Source: Megaustenia siamemsis (Eukaryota; Mollusca; Gastropoda; Stylommatophora; Ariophantidae). From it: a DNA stretch of 64,000 bases. Under the pieces are notes generated by a model, which ran no database searches, had not been told where the DNA came from, and saw only the letters and a list, made by a program, of their open reading frames with translations. Position numbers and translations under genes: made by a program. The stretch's first letter is position 1. Every line of letters starts with the position of its first letter. Below are positions 12,901-27,900 of this stretch, in pieces. Location: assembly GCA_032433765.1 (NCBI GenBank), contig JAVIAB010000059.1, positions 57,026,603 through 57,090,602 on the forward strand, given 5' to 3'.

Positions 12901-15900
12901 ATTTAAATATTATAAGTGTGTGTGTAACATACATAGATGTAACTAAAGTGTACATACTGTAATTATGTTTTTAGAACTCTTTTATTCTTATAACAACTTT
13001 TCTTTTATAACAAGGTCCATAACTCACCTCTGACAATAGCTTCTCTTCGCTTGATCTTTATAAGTGTCGATGAAACACCTGTGCAGTACGGTGGAGGTGA
13101 AGAAGATGAAAATGATTTACTGCACAGGTTAATGAGAGCTTTACTGCTCCTCAGATGACGCCTCATCGTCAGGTGCTAGGGGCGCTGGATTGTCGCGGGC
13201 AACTTCGGATAGAGCTGGGGTAGCTGCAGTAGTTGGTATAGATGCAGCAGGAGGCGGCGTAGAGGCAGCAGGAGGAGCTTCTGCAGAATGTTTTCGGCGC
13301 ACAAGGAACATCGTGATGGGGAGTTGTGACTTGTTTTTTCTCCTGAGCGTGCGGGCAACTTTCGTGCCATAATTCCTCAATTTTGAATTTTTGAACAATC
13401 CATGATGTACTGAGGCCATGATAAATGAACCGCGAAGTAGCGAGGGATGACTGTATTTCCCTCCATACTGTATGGGCGTGCGACAGACCAGTCACAGCAT
13501 TGGTGTCATGCACATCATAATTTAGTCATTGCCCATTTTAATCTATGTAATATGTTTCCGTCACTTACATATTTCCCAATGCCGAGGATAGGTCTATTTT
13601 CAGGAACAGTAACTATTCCTCACTTGCACTGTGTACCATCTTATAGCTATGCTCTGGTCTTTAACCTCCAAAATAATGTTGTCAACTGACTTGTCCATAT
13701 TTCCACAGCTTATGACTATTTATGAAAAGCTGTACAAATGACCAAATGTCAACAGCAGACGGACAATGGAGATAACTTATTTTTCATCTGTTATTCCATT
13801 CAGCTTGATATAAAGAAAACATTGATGTTATAATGTCAAAAAGAAGGAGTGAAGAAACTGGAAAATCTTTTTTTGAAAAAAAAAACATGAAAGCTTGCTC
13901 TAGTTACAGGAATAGCATTCACACCCTATAGAAATGGAATTATCGTTGCTTTTACAAAAATTAAATAATATCTGGGAATTGAACTCGTGACCTTGTGGTC
14001 AATAGCTATTACTTTAACCTCTCGGTCATGTAGACTTTGTATAAATTAAAGCTCAACAACTGCCTTCTGTGAAAACTTTTTAAAAACAGAACCAATGTGG
14101 CATATTGGCTACTTTCAGGTCACCAAGGATTGTAATTTTTTAATGAGTTTGGGGAAACTGATTACCAAAATACTAGGTAATGATAGAGGATATACAGAGA
14201 CTATAAGAATAAGCAAATTAAGACACCCGTTAAACATCAAGATCAAAGATAAAGAAATAAAACAAGTAGAGGAATTCAAGTATTTAGGCACAATGTTCAC
14301 AGAAGATGGAAAACTAGACAGAGAAATTGACATGAGAATACAAAAAGCAAATGCTGTCACATACCAGCTTTCACCATTGCTAAGACATCCAAACATTTCT
14401 ATGCCAGCTAAGCAACAAATGATAAATAGCATCTCCATACCAACTTTGTGCTATGAAAGTCAAACATGGACCCTTTCTAAATCACATTTAAGAAAGATCA
14501 ATACATGTGAGATGCGTTGTTTGAGAAAAGTAACAAACAACACAAGATGAGATAGAATACGAAATGAAACCATAAGAAAAATAGTAGGAACAAAACCCTG
14601 CCAAGAATATATAGAACAACAACAATTTAAATGGTTTGGCCACCTGGTCAGAATGAATCCTCACCAATCACCATCAAGGGCGTTCTTCTCGAGAATGCAT
14701 GGAAAAAGACCAAGAGGAAGACCCAGAAGAAGATGGATAGATGCAGTGACAGAGACATGTAACAACAAAGGGAAATCACTAATTCAGACAATTCGAGCAG
14801 CACAAGAACGACAAATGATATAAACCACGACACCTTTTAGGTATCAGTGAAAGAGAAAAGAAGAGAGAAGAGAAGATAGAGGATATGTTCAAACATTAAG
14901 GTGCTACTGGTTCAAACAAGTTTTTAAAAAAAATTATTCTTACGATTTGTTGCTGTTTATTTTCCTTTCAATAAGACTTTAATATATTTATTAACAATCC
15001 TTAGCCTTGAACTTTGACTGTTTTGAAACCCATACAAACATCTATCTATCTATCTATTGACCTTTCGAGCCGTAACCGGCCCATAGGGCGTAGACCAAGA
15101 TACACCTTCTCCTATATGAATTTTGTTCTAGCAGTTTTCTTTTAAAGATATTTTATCAAATCTCGCCATCTGTCTCTGTTCTGTGCAAGCAGTTCTATCT
15201 CATTGAGGGAGCCGATTCCTGCTGCTCTTGCCTCTCTCATCAATGTTCTTCTCAGTGTCTCCCTGGGTCTTCCTTTTTTCTTTACTGTTGTTTCCCATAT
15301 GAGGGCTTGCTTTGCTATTCGATTATTATCTCTTCTCATCACATGTCCAACGTATGACCATCGTCTTTTCTTTATTACTGAAGATATTAGTGGTTGATTG
15401 GCGATTTCTCTAATTTCCTCGTTTGTTTTGAATTCGTTCCATTCTATACCAAGTATTTTCCTTAGACATTTATTTTCGAATGCGTTCAACTTTGTTTCTA
15501 TATCTCTTGTTGTTTATAAAGTTGTCCAATGGAGCTTATGGCAATAACTAAAAGAATAGTCTAGTAAAAGACATACTTTTATGCACGTATACATCTCAGA
15601 CACTAAATAGGTTCTTTTTAGAAGATTGTTATGGGCTAGGCTTAAATACCAGTTCTTGGGAGCCTCATGATGATAAAAAAATTTGCTTCATTTTTGTATC
15701 GGGGTACTCAAGTGTAAGTGGGAATGAATGAGCAGACAGACTTGCTGAGTAGGCTTCTGTGGAGAATGGACTAGTAATGGACAGGGCTGACATAAATGCT
15801 CTCAAAGAAGCAGAACAAGTAAGTGATTCAGGCAAAGAATGTGCTACATCCTTGAATAGATTGCAAAAGTATCACTTTAAAAGAGGTGATACTACACAGT

Positions 15901-18900
15901 GGTGCTATGCAGGGAGCCAGAAAAAGACTGGTAAAATCAATACAGTACAGTTGCTACATGTTTAGAGATTAATGAGGAGGGAATCCAAGCAGCTATCCAA
16001 TGAGCAGTGAGAATGATCTGTCGACTAACTAGTCTTCACTTTTGAACTGGAGGACCTGGACTTTGCTGATGACATAGTTCTCATCAGCAGTCAGATAAAA
16101 ACGATGCAGGAAAACACAAATGAACTATCATCAATAGCCAGCAAAATTGGGCTTGAGGTCAATCATGAAAAGACTAAAGTCATGAAAAGTTTAATTCCAA
16201 CAAGTGACAAAATATACATGGAAAACAAACCAGTAGAAGAGATCGATCACTTCATCTATCTTGGAAGTCACATTGATCGAGAAGGGATACGAGCAAAGAA
16301 ATTAGAATCAGACTGGCTAAAGCAGCAATGTCTTTCAGAAGCCTTGAAAAGTTGTGGAAATCAAAACTCATTAGCACAAACACAAAACTTAGGCTATTCA
16401 AATCAAATGTACTATCAACCCTTACGTATGCGTGTGAAAGCTGGAAAACAACAAGAGATACAAACATACACAAGTTTAAATTATGTCATAACATCAGTCT
16501 AAGATGCCTTGCAGAATGGTATTCTATTTCATTATTTAACTTCTGTTAGTTCTGTTTTAAAATTAACATTACTGGCTGGTTAAAAGAAGTTCTTTAATTT
16601 TTGTGAAATTGTATTTTGAAACAGTCCAAACTTGTTCTTGTAATTTATTATAAATTTTCATAAAATAATACAAAATCACATTTTATTGAAATCAGGTTAG
16701 ACAAGCTACATGGACGTTTGAAAACCATGCAGCAACTTTGAATTTGAAGTATTTTTGCTCAAATTACCAAATGTTCTTCTCCAAGGTTGGGAGAAGTTGT
16801 AAGATAAACATTGCCTGCACCAAATATTGCCCTACCATAAATTTGCAACAAATATCACCCTACCGTAAATTTGCAACAAATATTACCCTACCATAAATCT
16901 GCAACAAATATTACCCTACCATAAATCTGCAACAAATATTACCCTACCATAAATCTGCAACAAATATTGCTCAACTGTAAACATACAACAAATATTCATA
17001 AACTCGCAACAAACATTACCTTACCATAAACTTGTAACAAACATTGCCCTACCATAATCTCCCAACAAATATTGCTCCCCACCACTAGATCTGCAGCGAA
17101 TATTTCCCTTATAGATTTCTGTTCCTAATGATTTTTACTGAATGCTTATTAATTCCCATTTCTCTGTAATTTTTACTTGTTTAATTAACCTCAGAGTTTA
17201 TTCATTGAGTTTATTACTTCTCATAATGTTTAAGAGGATATACATTAATCTCATTTGATTGTATTGTGTGATTGATTCTCTGATCTTGATCAATATTGAT
17301 TTGCTCCTATATAGTCTTAGAACATTTATTTGTAGTGTTTGGCCATTCTGTTAGTTTAGTGTTGTGCTTGATGGTAGAAGTTTTGTTTTATCATTTACAG
17401 TAGTCTTATGATGTCACTTCTTTTTGTTAACTTGGAGCAACTATTGTAAACTCTTGGATATTATGGGCATATGGATTGTGACCTATACAATTCTAACCTC
17501 TCTTTAACCTGTCCCATAAAGCTATAATTGATCATCATTCCTTAGTAACATCTTATTAATTAATAATTACATTCTCACTTTGCCCATTATCATCTTTGTT
17601 GTCATCATCATCTTTGTTGTCATCAATTGTCATCATGTGCCTTTTGTCTGGTTCATATCTGATTTCACCAGTTATTAGTTGATAATTCTATGGAAGGCTA
17701 TGCTTTTATATACTCTAAGGGTCTGTGTCACGACACAAGAAATTTGGAAGGGGTTTTTTCAGCTAGAGCCCAGAGGGTTGGGTGTTCTGAAGGGATGACA
17801 TGTGAACAAGAAGGTGCGGAGTTCAAATCCTTCCATAGACAGTAGGAATTTTTCTCTTTGAGATTGTGTTTCTTCTTGGCTTTACTCTCCTCCCCTGGTC
17901 CCTGGGTAGTGACATCCAATGTCTAGCCCTTCTGAATAATTGCAAAAAACATGAGGTCCCGTATGTGCATGTTGGAGAACCTTTGGCAGTTAAAAGTCAA
18001 AAGAGTAGGCCAAATATGGCCACCCCCAGGCAAAAATTGGTGACCATTAGAAATGTACACATGCCAAAGATGAATGTTTTGAATTGGAAGGTGCAGATTG
18101 TGGATTTGAGCGGCACATTTGATTAGTGTACTTGTGATAGACTCGTTGTTTGGAAATTTTCAGAACTGATACCTTCAGCATGAGTGGATTTCAAACCTTC
18201 AAAGGCACAAGTGATTACACTGATAGTTTTGGTTTTTTCTATTTCTTTTTTTAAGCCCTTTTCAATGCTGCAGAGTTTCTGCTTTGTACTGAGATCTTCC
18301 TGTGTTGTCAGGAAAGACTTTGTCAGAATGTCCATGGACATTATCTGAGTTTAGTGATCATGGTCCTAACAATAAAAGTCAAATATATCTACATTATAAG
18401 CATTTTCTGTTCTCTGCCATATTTACAAAAATAAATCTTGTTATGTAAATTTATTGAAATGAGATTGATGGCATAATAGTTCATCTGATGAACCATTGTG
18501 AGTGTTTTGTTGTCATAGTGGGCTCTGTTGCTGGGCCATTGGACATTTTTGTTGGCATATATTACCTGGCAGAGGACAGATGAAAATAAGGGGAAGGCTC
18601 TTTTCAAACACTATCTGATGCAGAGTGATCAGAAGGACTTGATAGGCCGTACCATTGCCAGAAAAGCTATTTAAAAAAAAAAAAAAAAAATTGTGTGAAA
18701 TCCACGGAATCATCAGAACACAGATGATGAGCTGTGTGTGAGGGTTGGTAACATTAGGGCAGCTTTACATGGAATTAAAAACAGGTGAAATTAAAAACAG
18801 TGCACAAGATCCAGATGGTGTCTGGTACGATGGTATTAAAGATTTGTCTGATAAGGAGCTCACGGGATTGGCAGACATTACAATAGTAGCATTGAGAATT

Positions 18901-21900
18901 CAACTGTTATGGGAGATTGGCTGCACAGTGATTTGATACATCTGCCGAAGCCATGGAAGGATTGCATGGAAATTGAGAGTTATCAAATAATCACAATGCA
19001 GAACACAATGGGCAAGCTGCTGGAGAAAATAGTTGCTAGGAAGTTAGCCTGTTACTTTGAAAATCAACGTCTTCTTCCATCCACGCTTGGAGGCTACCAT
19101 TTTGGTAGAGAGACCTGGGGTAGTGCTGCTATTTTGGTCCATGATGACTATGAGGGATTTCATTCAGATGTTGAGACCTGTGCTGTTGCAACCGATTCTA
19201 GGACGTGTACAACAGGGAACTATTTGATTTCTTGATGGCTCAGCTGCATGCGCTTGATGTCAGTCCAGTCCTCCTTAACTGGATAGCAGTGACCCTTTTT
19301 CTATAGAAGGTTGTTTTCAAGTGCAGTACATAGAGTTCCGAACCTACAACTGTACATCCATTGTCTGCCACAGGGCTCACCTCTGCCTCCTGTACTTTCA
19401 ATGTCTACACTGTGAGAATAACAGGTGAGCCGACTGTGGATCTAGAGAGAATGCTGTCTTACATTGATAACAATTTGGTGTACAGCCAGTGTACAAATAG
19501 GGAGCAGGTTGTTAGAGAACTCCAGACTGAATTTACTCATTTGAGCAGGTGGTGCTGTGAGGCAGGAGCCTGTCAAAGGCATCTGTGACCTGGTTCTACA
19601 AAAACGACCGTATTGTCAACACACTAACACTAATTGTGAGCATGGGATCAGTAGTTGTGAGAACCCACACATTGAAGTACCTGAGAATAAGAATATAGTT
19701 TGTTCAAAGTCTTGCTTTCTTTCACCCAGCACATGGATCAAGTGTTAATGAGGGCTAGGAAGAGTCTCTCAGCACTGAGGGTAATGGAGGTGGTGGACTG
19801 TAAACACCATCTTCTTGTCCTCCTATACCATAGACTGGTGCTTTCAGTTATTGAGTGTGCTTTGGCTATTCTAACTTTCAGCCACATGCAAATTGAAAGA
19901 CTGGAATGGATACAAAATGAGGTTATGCACATCATACTTGGATGCAATGAAAGCTACACCTTGCAGGGCGATGTGGTATCTCCTTGTTTTCCTACCATCA
20001 CAGGCAGAATAAATATGTCCAGAGCATTATGCCTATCTCAGAGTCAATGCTGATGTATAACAGTCACTACACAATGAGGTTGGCAGGAGAAAGGCCATAC
20101 GGCTTAAAATAGGAAGATCATGGATGGCGCGAACTAAGGACATTGTTCAATAGATTTGTCTGCTTGGAGACATTGAACATGGGAAAGAGTGGATATGGGT
20201 GCCAGCAGAATGCTCTGCGTCCTTTTCAATTTGCATCACTTTAACATAGAATGAAGACAAATCAAGGTAGTCGTGGAGGCAGAAATGTGGGCTTTAAAAA
20301 AGTAAAAAGTAAAGAGCCCCCGTCACGCCAAGTGGCGTATAGGGAATATGGTGTTAGTGACCATAAATTTTACAGACCTTCGGCACATGATTTTTGGGGT
20401 AATGTGGTCGGTATTACGCCCGTGCCGCTTTACTTTCGCAGAAAAAATCTGGTACCCATTTAAGGCTGGGTGAACCTGGAAGCCGTCGGTTGGGATCGAA
20501 CCCTACCTCTAAATGTGGACTTTGATTTATGAAAATTCACCTGAAGATGTGGCAGTCTTTTACACTGACGGATCTGTTGTTCTGCACAATCAGAGCTCGT
20601 GGGCTTTCATGGCCCAGGTCTGAGGAAGAACCATAAAAGAGGAGAGCAGTGCTTTCGCAGTAACTACCAGTAGTTTGACCATGGAGATCATGGCATTAAC
20701 TAAAGCAATGGCCTGGCTAGAAATACAATCTTTTACTCAAGTGTGCTTTCTGAGTGATTCAATGAGTATGTTCAAGAAAATCTAAGGAGGCTGGGCACGA
20801 AGGCAGTGGTTGGAGTCACTAAAGAACTCAGGACTGATTGGGATCTGTTTCATTTTTGTTCCTGGACATTCTGGTGTGAGAGGAAATGAATGAGCTGACA
20901 GCCTGGCTGGAACAGCTTTTATGGATGTTAGACGTACAATGGTCTGGGCTGACAGCCTGGCTGGAACAGCTTTTATGGATGTTAGACGTACAATGGTCTG
21001 GGCTGACAGCCTGGCTGGAACACCTTTTATGGATGTTAGACATATAATGGTCTAGGCTGACAGCCTGGCTGGAACAGCTTTTATGGATGTTAGACGTACA
21101 ATGGTCTAGGCTGACAGCCTGGCTGGAACAGCTTTTATGGATGTTAGACGTACAATGGTCTGGGCTGACAGCCTGGCTGGAACAGCTTTTATGGATGTTA
21201 GACATACAATGGTCTGGGCTGAGAGCCTGGCTGGAATAGCTTTTATGGATGTTAGACGTACAATGGTCTGGGCTGAGAGCCTTGCTGGAACAGCTTTTAT
21301 GGATGTTAGACGTACAATGGTCTGGGCTGACAGCCGTGCTGGAACAGCTTTTATGAATGTTAGATGTACAATGGTCTGGGCTGCGAGCCTTGCTGGAACA
21401 GCTTTTATGGATGTTAGACGTACAATGGTCTAGGCTGACAGCCTTGCTGGAACAGCTTTTATGGATGTTAGACGTACAATGGTCTGGGCTGACAGCCTTG
21501 CTGGAACAGCTTTTATGGATGTTAGATGTACAATGGTCTGGGCTGAGAGCCTTGCTGGAACAGCTTTTATGGATGTTAGACGTACAATGGTCTGGGCTGA
21601 CATTCTGAATGTTCTCAGCGAGAATCTACCACCATGTTCAGACTGCACAAACATCATGTCAAACCTGGGGATGCCAGAAAGTAGCGCTATGCGGGAAAAT
21701 ACAGATGAATAATAAATCAACACAGAACTGGAGTTATCAGTCTCCATACACAGAGGGACACATATTGAGGGGAGATCTGAGCACTAAATGGACACATCTG
21801 ATTTTGCAATGAGGATGTTGATGAACTGGAGTTATCAGTCTCCATGCACCGAGGGACACATATTGAGGGGAGATCTGAGCACTAAATGGACACATCTGAT

Positions 21901-24900
21901 TTTGCAATGAGGATGATCCCTGGACTAAACTAAACAGATATTTAAAAAGTTACAGTAGGTTAGCTTGACAAATCAGATTCTGTTTCCTTCCCAGTTCATT
22001 TTCTCTTGTTACTTAGAGTAGTCTTCATATTCTGTGTATTAGCCACAATAGATTTTATATTCTTGTTGATGATGATGAATTTAATACTACATAGTCAACA
22101 CTGAACTGTTTACTTTTAGTTCATGTGACAACTTCCCTTATTAGCTAGTCCATAGTAGCACAAACTGTTTACTTTTAGTTCATGTAGCAAAAAAAGGGAA
22201 CTTCCCTTGTTAGCCGCTCTATAGTAGCATGAACTGTTTACTTTTAGTTCATGTAGCAAAAAAAGGGAACTTCCCTTGTTAGCCAGTCTACAGTAGCACA
22301 AACTTTTTCTAGATTGTTCATGCTCCCCATTTTGTAATCATAACAGTATGAAATTGTTAATTCTGTTTTAATTGTAGAATGAGGTTCTGGCTAATATTAG
22401 AACAGCTCTTGCTCAGCCTTAAGTCTAACATTGCAATATGATGTTGGTAAACATGAGGAAACTACATTATCATCAACATTAAGTTGCTGTCCTCTTTTTC
22501 CTGATTTCATTATCATTTTCTGTCATTCTCAATTTGTTTTCTTGAAATATTTCTGTTGTGGCTGCTTATTACATTTCCTCCTAACATTTCATGTTAGTTT
22601 TTAGATTAGATTCATGTTTTTGGTTCCTTTTGTCCCGTAATGTTTATGTTTCTTTTTTATTAGAATAAGGGAGGAAGAATTGGGTGTTTTCTAGATAGTG
22701 TTTTTCTTTAATTATTTAAACAAATTATTTTTAACTTTTAAAAAATAAAAATCACACTTTCCAGGCTGTGCCTGAAGCAGAAAATTATTAGTTGTATTTT
22801 CTGGTTTAATTTTGTTAGTGTAACTTGGGTGTTTCTGGGGCAATAAAGACCATTCTTAGATAAATGCTGAACCTGGGGGTTGCGTTCTAGAGGAATAACT
22901 TTGAATATTACTGTTATTGTACATGCAAGCAAAGGATAAATAGTAGAAGAAAAAGAAATAGTATAGATAAAAAAGAAAATATTTGAAGTAAAGTAAGTAG
23001 CTATCCTTTACAGAAGGTTATTATTACCTCAGCATTTTTTGGCTGTGTAATTGTCTATGCATTATACATCAGTGGTTTGCCATTGTCTTCTGGTGGTAGG
23101 TGCAGTTCTAAGGATGGTAATCTCATGAGTTGCGATTTATTTTAAAATGTTGCTCAGCGGGACTCGTTCCCCAGATCTCGGGATTGTGGAGCTGAGTTTG
23201 CTACCTCTAAGTCACGGACGCCTAAAAAAACATTGAAGCAATCCCTAATTATATCTATCTTCTTAAATGATTGAAAACATGTACAGAAGATTGGCATTGA
23301 CAAATTCCAGCATTTAAGATGCTTCCGTAAAACTAAGCATCTTATAATTAGACCGCATTACCAACAGAGGTCCAAAACATGCCCATGCAGCTACAAGGAC
23401 CCTGACTATTTTCAGGGGGGAAATAATTCACTGTCATTTGCTATGCATAAGAGGCACCTAAGGAGGTTTGGTGACAGGGTCTTCACTGGGGCTTTGGAGT
23501 TTGTGCATCTGAGCTGAGGCCATCTCCATTACTTTCGCTAGTGGCATACTTCATATGGGAGAACATGCTGAGGAGGGGATATGAGCACTATGGAGTTGTC
23601 TATTGTGCAATGAAGATGATCTGGTGACTAGACTGAGTCCAAATCAGAGTCTGAAAAGGAAATTGAACAGTGAATGATTTTCTTATGACTATGAAGAAGC
23701 AGAGATGGTACAGCCAAAGAACAAGCCTATCAGGTCTGGCAGATTCTAGAAGGAACTGTGAAAAAGGGTAAGATGTAAAGACTTGAGCAAGACTAGTAAC
23801 ATATGGATGGATCTCACAGACAGCATAGGATGACAGAGACTTGAAAGAGAATAGTTAATCAGCTGGTCATGAAGTCATGGGTAGACGAGGTGACGTGGAG
23901 GAACTAAGCTGTAATACGGTGCTATTTTAGTTGAAAATGTATATTTTGATAGCCACATAAAAGTTACTATTTATTACATTTATGGAGGAAAAATGTGTTC
24001 CAAGTAATTATTAATATGATTTGTGCTATTTTATTAATTATATCTTGTAAAGATATATTTTGAAGTAATAAGTAACTAAATGGAACAATGAGGGGATGTT
24101 TGTATTAAAAACTGACTTGTGTTAAAAGCTGTCAGGAAATCATAAATGTCTGTATTGTTGGACAAAAGGTCATTTCAGCAATTATAAGAAAATAATGTAT
24201 GTAGTTAATTATGCTGTAATCATTGTAGCAGCAGTAAGACTCAACTGTAGTTGGTTGAATTATAGTCATGTTAACAGCTGTAAGAAAATTGCTGTGTGTA
24301 GCTTGTTTGCAAACTATAACCGTGTTAAAAACTGTTACAAAATAATGCATATAGTCAGTTGGATTATAGCTATGCTAACAGTTATTCTGTCAGAGAATAT
24401 GCTCTATTGAATTATAACTATGTTAGCAGCTGTGAAAAAAAAATAATGCAGTAACTGGTTGAACTGTAACAGTGACAGCTGTTGCCACCGAATAAACCTG
24501 TATACTAACTACCTTTCAGGTACCTAGCCTGGAAACTAAAGAACCCCTAGGAAACATTTTAGGTCCTTGCTTTTCTGTCAGAGCCCGATACATTTCTAAA
24601 GTGGTAATAGTCTGCCAGGCCATGAAGATAACAACACATTCTCTAGATTGCCTTTTCTTTTATTGTTTTTTTATGGTTTGTTTGTGATAGCCCTGGCTTT
24701 AAATATAGGGTCATCTTTGCTGGCAGCCATATTCACCCATAACCTGCTTTGGTTTGGGAACTTTATTCTGTTCTTCCATTTTAATTATTATTTTTCTCTG
24801 ATCATTTCATTTGGAATGCTAATGTTATTGAAATGAAAGGAATGAAGGTTTAGAAAAGAGTAGCTGTGAGGAAATAAAGAAAATACTTCATTACCAAATA

Positions 24901-27900
24901 GAAGCAGTTATAATGTGTATAATAGACATTTACAAGAGTAAATAGGAAATAAATGAAACAAATGCATTTTTAGTGTTTTATTTTACCATTTACCATTACT
25001 GGCAATAAACAGCGGCCATAAAAACTGGAAACCAATTGGGAATGTTTCAAAAAATAAAACAGGGTGTAAGGCAAGGTTGTGTGCTGTCACCAGATTTGTT
25101 TAATATTTATAGTGAGATTATTTTAAGATCCATAAGGGGCATGCCTGGAATAACAATCGGAGGTCATAATATAAATAATCTAAGGTATGCTGATGATACA
25201 GTCTTAATCGCTAAGAGTGAAAATGAGTTACCTGAAATGTTAGACATTATAGTGAAAGAAATCAAAAATAAAGGACTCAGCCTTTATAGCAGAAAGACAG
25301 AAGTAATGGTAACAACAAAGAAAAAGACATCGCCTCAGTGCAAAATAAAGACAAGTGGAACAATATTAAAACAGGTAAATGAATTTAAAAATTTGGGAAC
25401 TTTGTTAACCACAGACGGAAGATGTACAACAGAGGTGAGATGCAGAATGGCTCAGGCAAAAGCAGCTTTCCAAAAAATGAGGAAGATACTATGCAATCCA
25501 TTTTTGACAATAGAAACAAGAAAAAGAGTTCTTAAATGTTATGTAGAGCCAGTCTTAACATATGGATGTGAATCATGGACAATAGGACAACAGACAAGAA
25601 AATCACTGGAGTCTGTAGAAATGTGGTTTTACAGAAGGATGTTGAGAAGAGTAATGAAAGTGTTCTGAAAGAGGTCAAAGCAAAAAGAGAGCTAATTTTC
25701 AATATTAGGAAGAAACAATCATCATTTTTTGGCCATGTAATGAGAAGAGAACAACTGGAATATATTGTAACAACTGGAAAAATTGAGGGACGAAGAGATA
25801 GAGGGAAGCAAAGAGAAACAATACCAGACAGCTCAAGAGAATGGCTTGACAGAAGGTCAACAACAGAAATGATAAATAACTGCCGAGATCGAAAGTTGTG
25901 GAGAGACATGATTACCTACGCCAGCAGCCCGTTACTTGATGATGATGATTTTACCATTCTTTATCATCTGAAAATGTATTTATTTTGAATTGCCAATGAG
26001 AGAATTTTTTTCTGAGGTAAAGAGTACATCTTTTATTTGAATCATTGTAGCAAATGAGGCTTTCTTTATTTGATTTGTCTAGTTGATTGATTAGTTGATC
26101 ACTTGCTTGCACCTCAAATACACTCAAACAACAGTCTCAATGGTACTCAGTCCCTTTCAACAGATGACTAAGAGTATGCCTGCTGATGGTTACAGCAGAT
26201 TGTTAGTTGTCACATCTGGCCCCTCCATCTTGTCTTCATAACTAGTACTGTGTCTGATTTCAAATGTGTCTGAATATAAATGATCATTCCATGAGTTAAC
26301 ATTGTCGTGTAAAACAAATTAGTTCATTTCACAGAACTATTAATATGTTAAATTGTGTTCTGGAAATGGTCTGAAAGGACAGAAAAAAGGTGAAGTAATC
26401 TCCTGCAGGGAATGAGACCATATTCAGCATTAACCAGCATTTATTTGTAATCACAATAGTTTCATTACACTCTAAATCACCTTAATGTTTGCACTTTGCA
26501 GACACAAACCTGAATAAATACAAAGTTAGCATTGGTTAGCCTCTGGGGACAACTATTTACATCTGTTCAAACTCTCCCTGCAATTATGGGAAAGTCTATC
26601 TGTAGATGTAACAAAAACAGAATTACAACTGCCCCAAATATATTTATAGTAATTAAAATACAATGTAAAATGTATCATCAGTGTATTTAATTAGTTTGTC
26701 ACAGACTGCATGTCGTTAATTTAGTGTAATCATTGCCGTCACCTTCAGCATCATTATTATCACCATTTTTTTGTTGTCCTCATATCATTCTTCAGAAAGA
26801 GTTAGCCAAATTGGTAATAACAATTTTCTTTTCTTTGTTTTGGAATCTAGGGCATATGTAGATAAATTTTTAAAAATTCTTATTTCTACCCTGCAAATCC
26901 TCCAAATGACTTATTTTTAAAGCTTTTAGCATGGTATTTGCGGTGGTTTTACTGTTCTCTTGCTTTTGCAAACAGAATTAGTATTTGTAATCATTTCTTC
27001 TTTCTTTTGATGTCTTGTACCCTATAGGTTAATAAATGTTAACAAATGTGAAATTGTTAGGAAAATGGGAGTGATGTTAGAGCAGTGGTATGTGAACTGA
27101 TTGTCCAAGGATACGCTATCAGATTTGATATATACCATCCAGCCTAAAATAATACCAGACTTACGTTGCTGACCCATAAATGTGATGATCGATTGTAAAA
27201 AAAATATGGACAATCATGCCATGTTTACAGTTCACCACATAGCATAATGGAGCTCTTGCTTTTTATTGTAAGAGAAAGCCATGACTTATTTCATGACCTT
27301 ACTTTCAGCAGATTGAGTTATTTGTGGGTTATCATTATTGCACTCTGAACATGTCCATAGGTGCTCACATCCTCTGCTCAGTTATTGAGTTATTTGTGGG
27401 TTATCATTATTGCACTCTGAACATGTCCATAGGTGCCCACATCCCCTCCTCAGCATGTCCTGCAGCTTCCAGTGACTGACAACTCCAGCTCAGTGTTGGT
27501 TGATAAGTCCTCTTATGCACCTTTTTTTCTGTATATACCCACCTTTACTTCTTTCATCTAAAGGAGGGACATGGACTCATGGTTGTCAGAGGACATTAAT
27601 GACATCCGCCTGATCCATTGGTTGACTGTCTTCAATGACAGCACAGCTAGCCAATCAGTCCACTCTTTCATTTCCCCATACTCCCAAATGTCCAGGGATT
27701 TAGACAAATGTGACTGTATACCGTTAGTTTCTTTAATGACTCAACCCAATGCTTGCGTCTAGAGCCTGCCTTCACTTTCCTTATGCTCATCGAGTCACTT
27801 AGTATACAGGCGTAGTCGTAGTCTTGTGACTCTAAACAGATGAATGTCTTGGTCACTGCCATCACCTCCATCATCATGCTACTCATGGTCATAACATACA

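Larger units (their letters stand above)
18700..21915 (+). mobile_element. RNase H-bearing LINE (I-like), decayed copy
   Basis: In order: a pre-RT segment with QDPDGVWYDGIKDLSDKELT; RT with SYQIITMQNTMGKLLEKIVA and a GYHFGRETWG block; a decayed palm; CKHHLLVLLYHRLVLSVIEC and RLEWIQNEVMHIILGC; an intervening minus-strand SINE at 20294-20510; then RNase H remains around 20560-20900 (YTDGSV-like and LSDSMSMF-like blocks). The RNase H end has been expanded into 13 54-bp repeats. A 3' tail with AGGGGAGATCTGAGCACTAA is duplicated at 21727-21912. Many stops and frameshifts; not functional. Confidence 0.8.
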
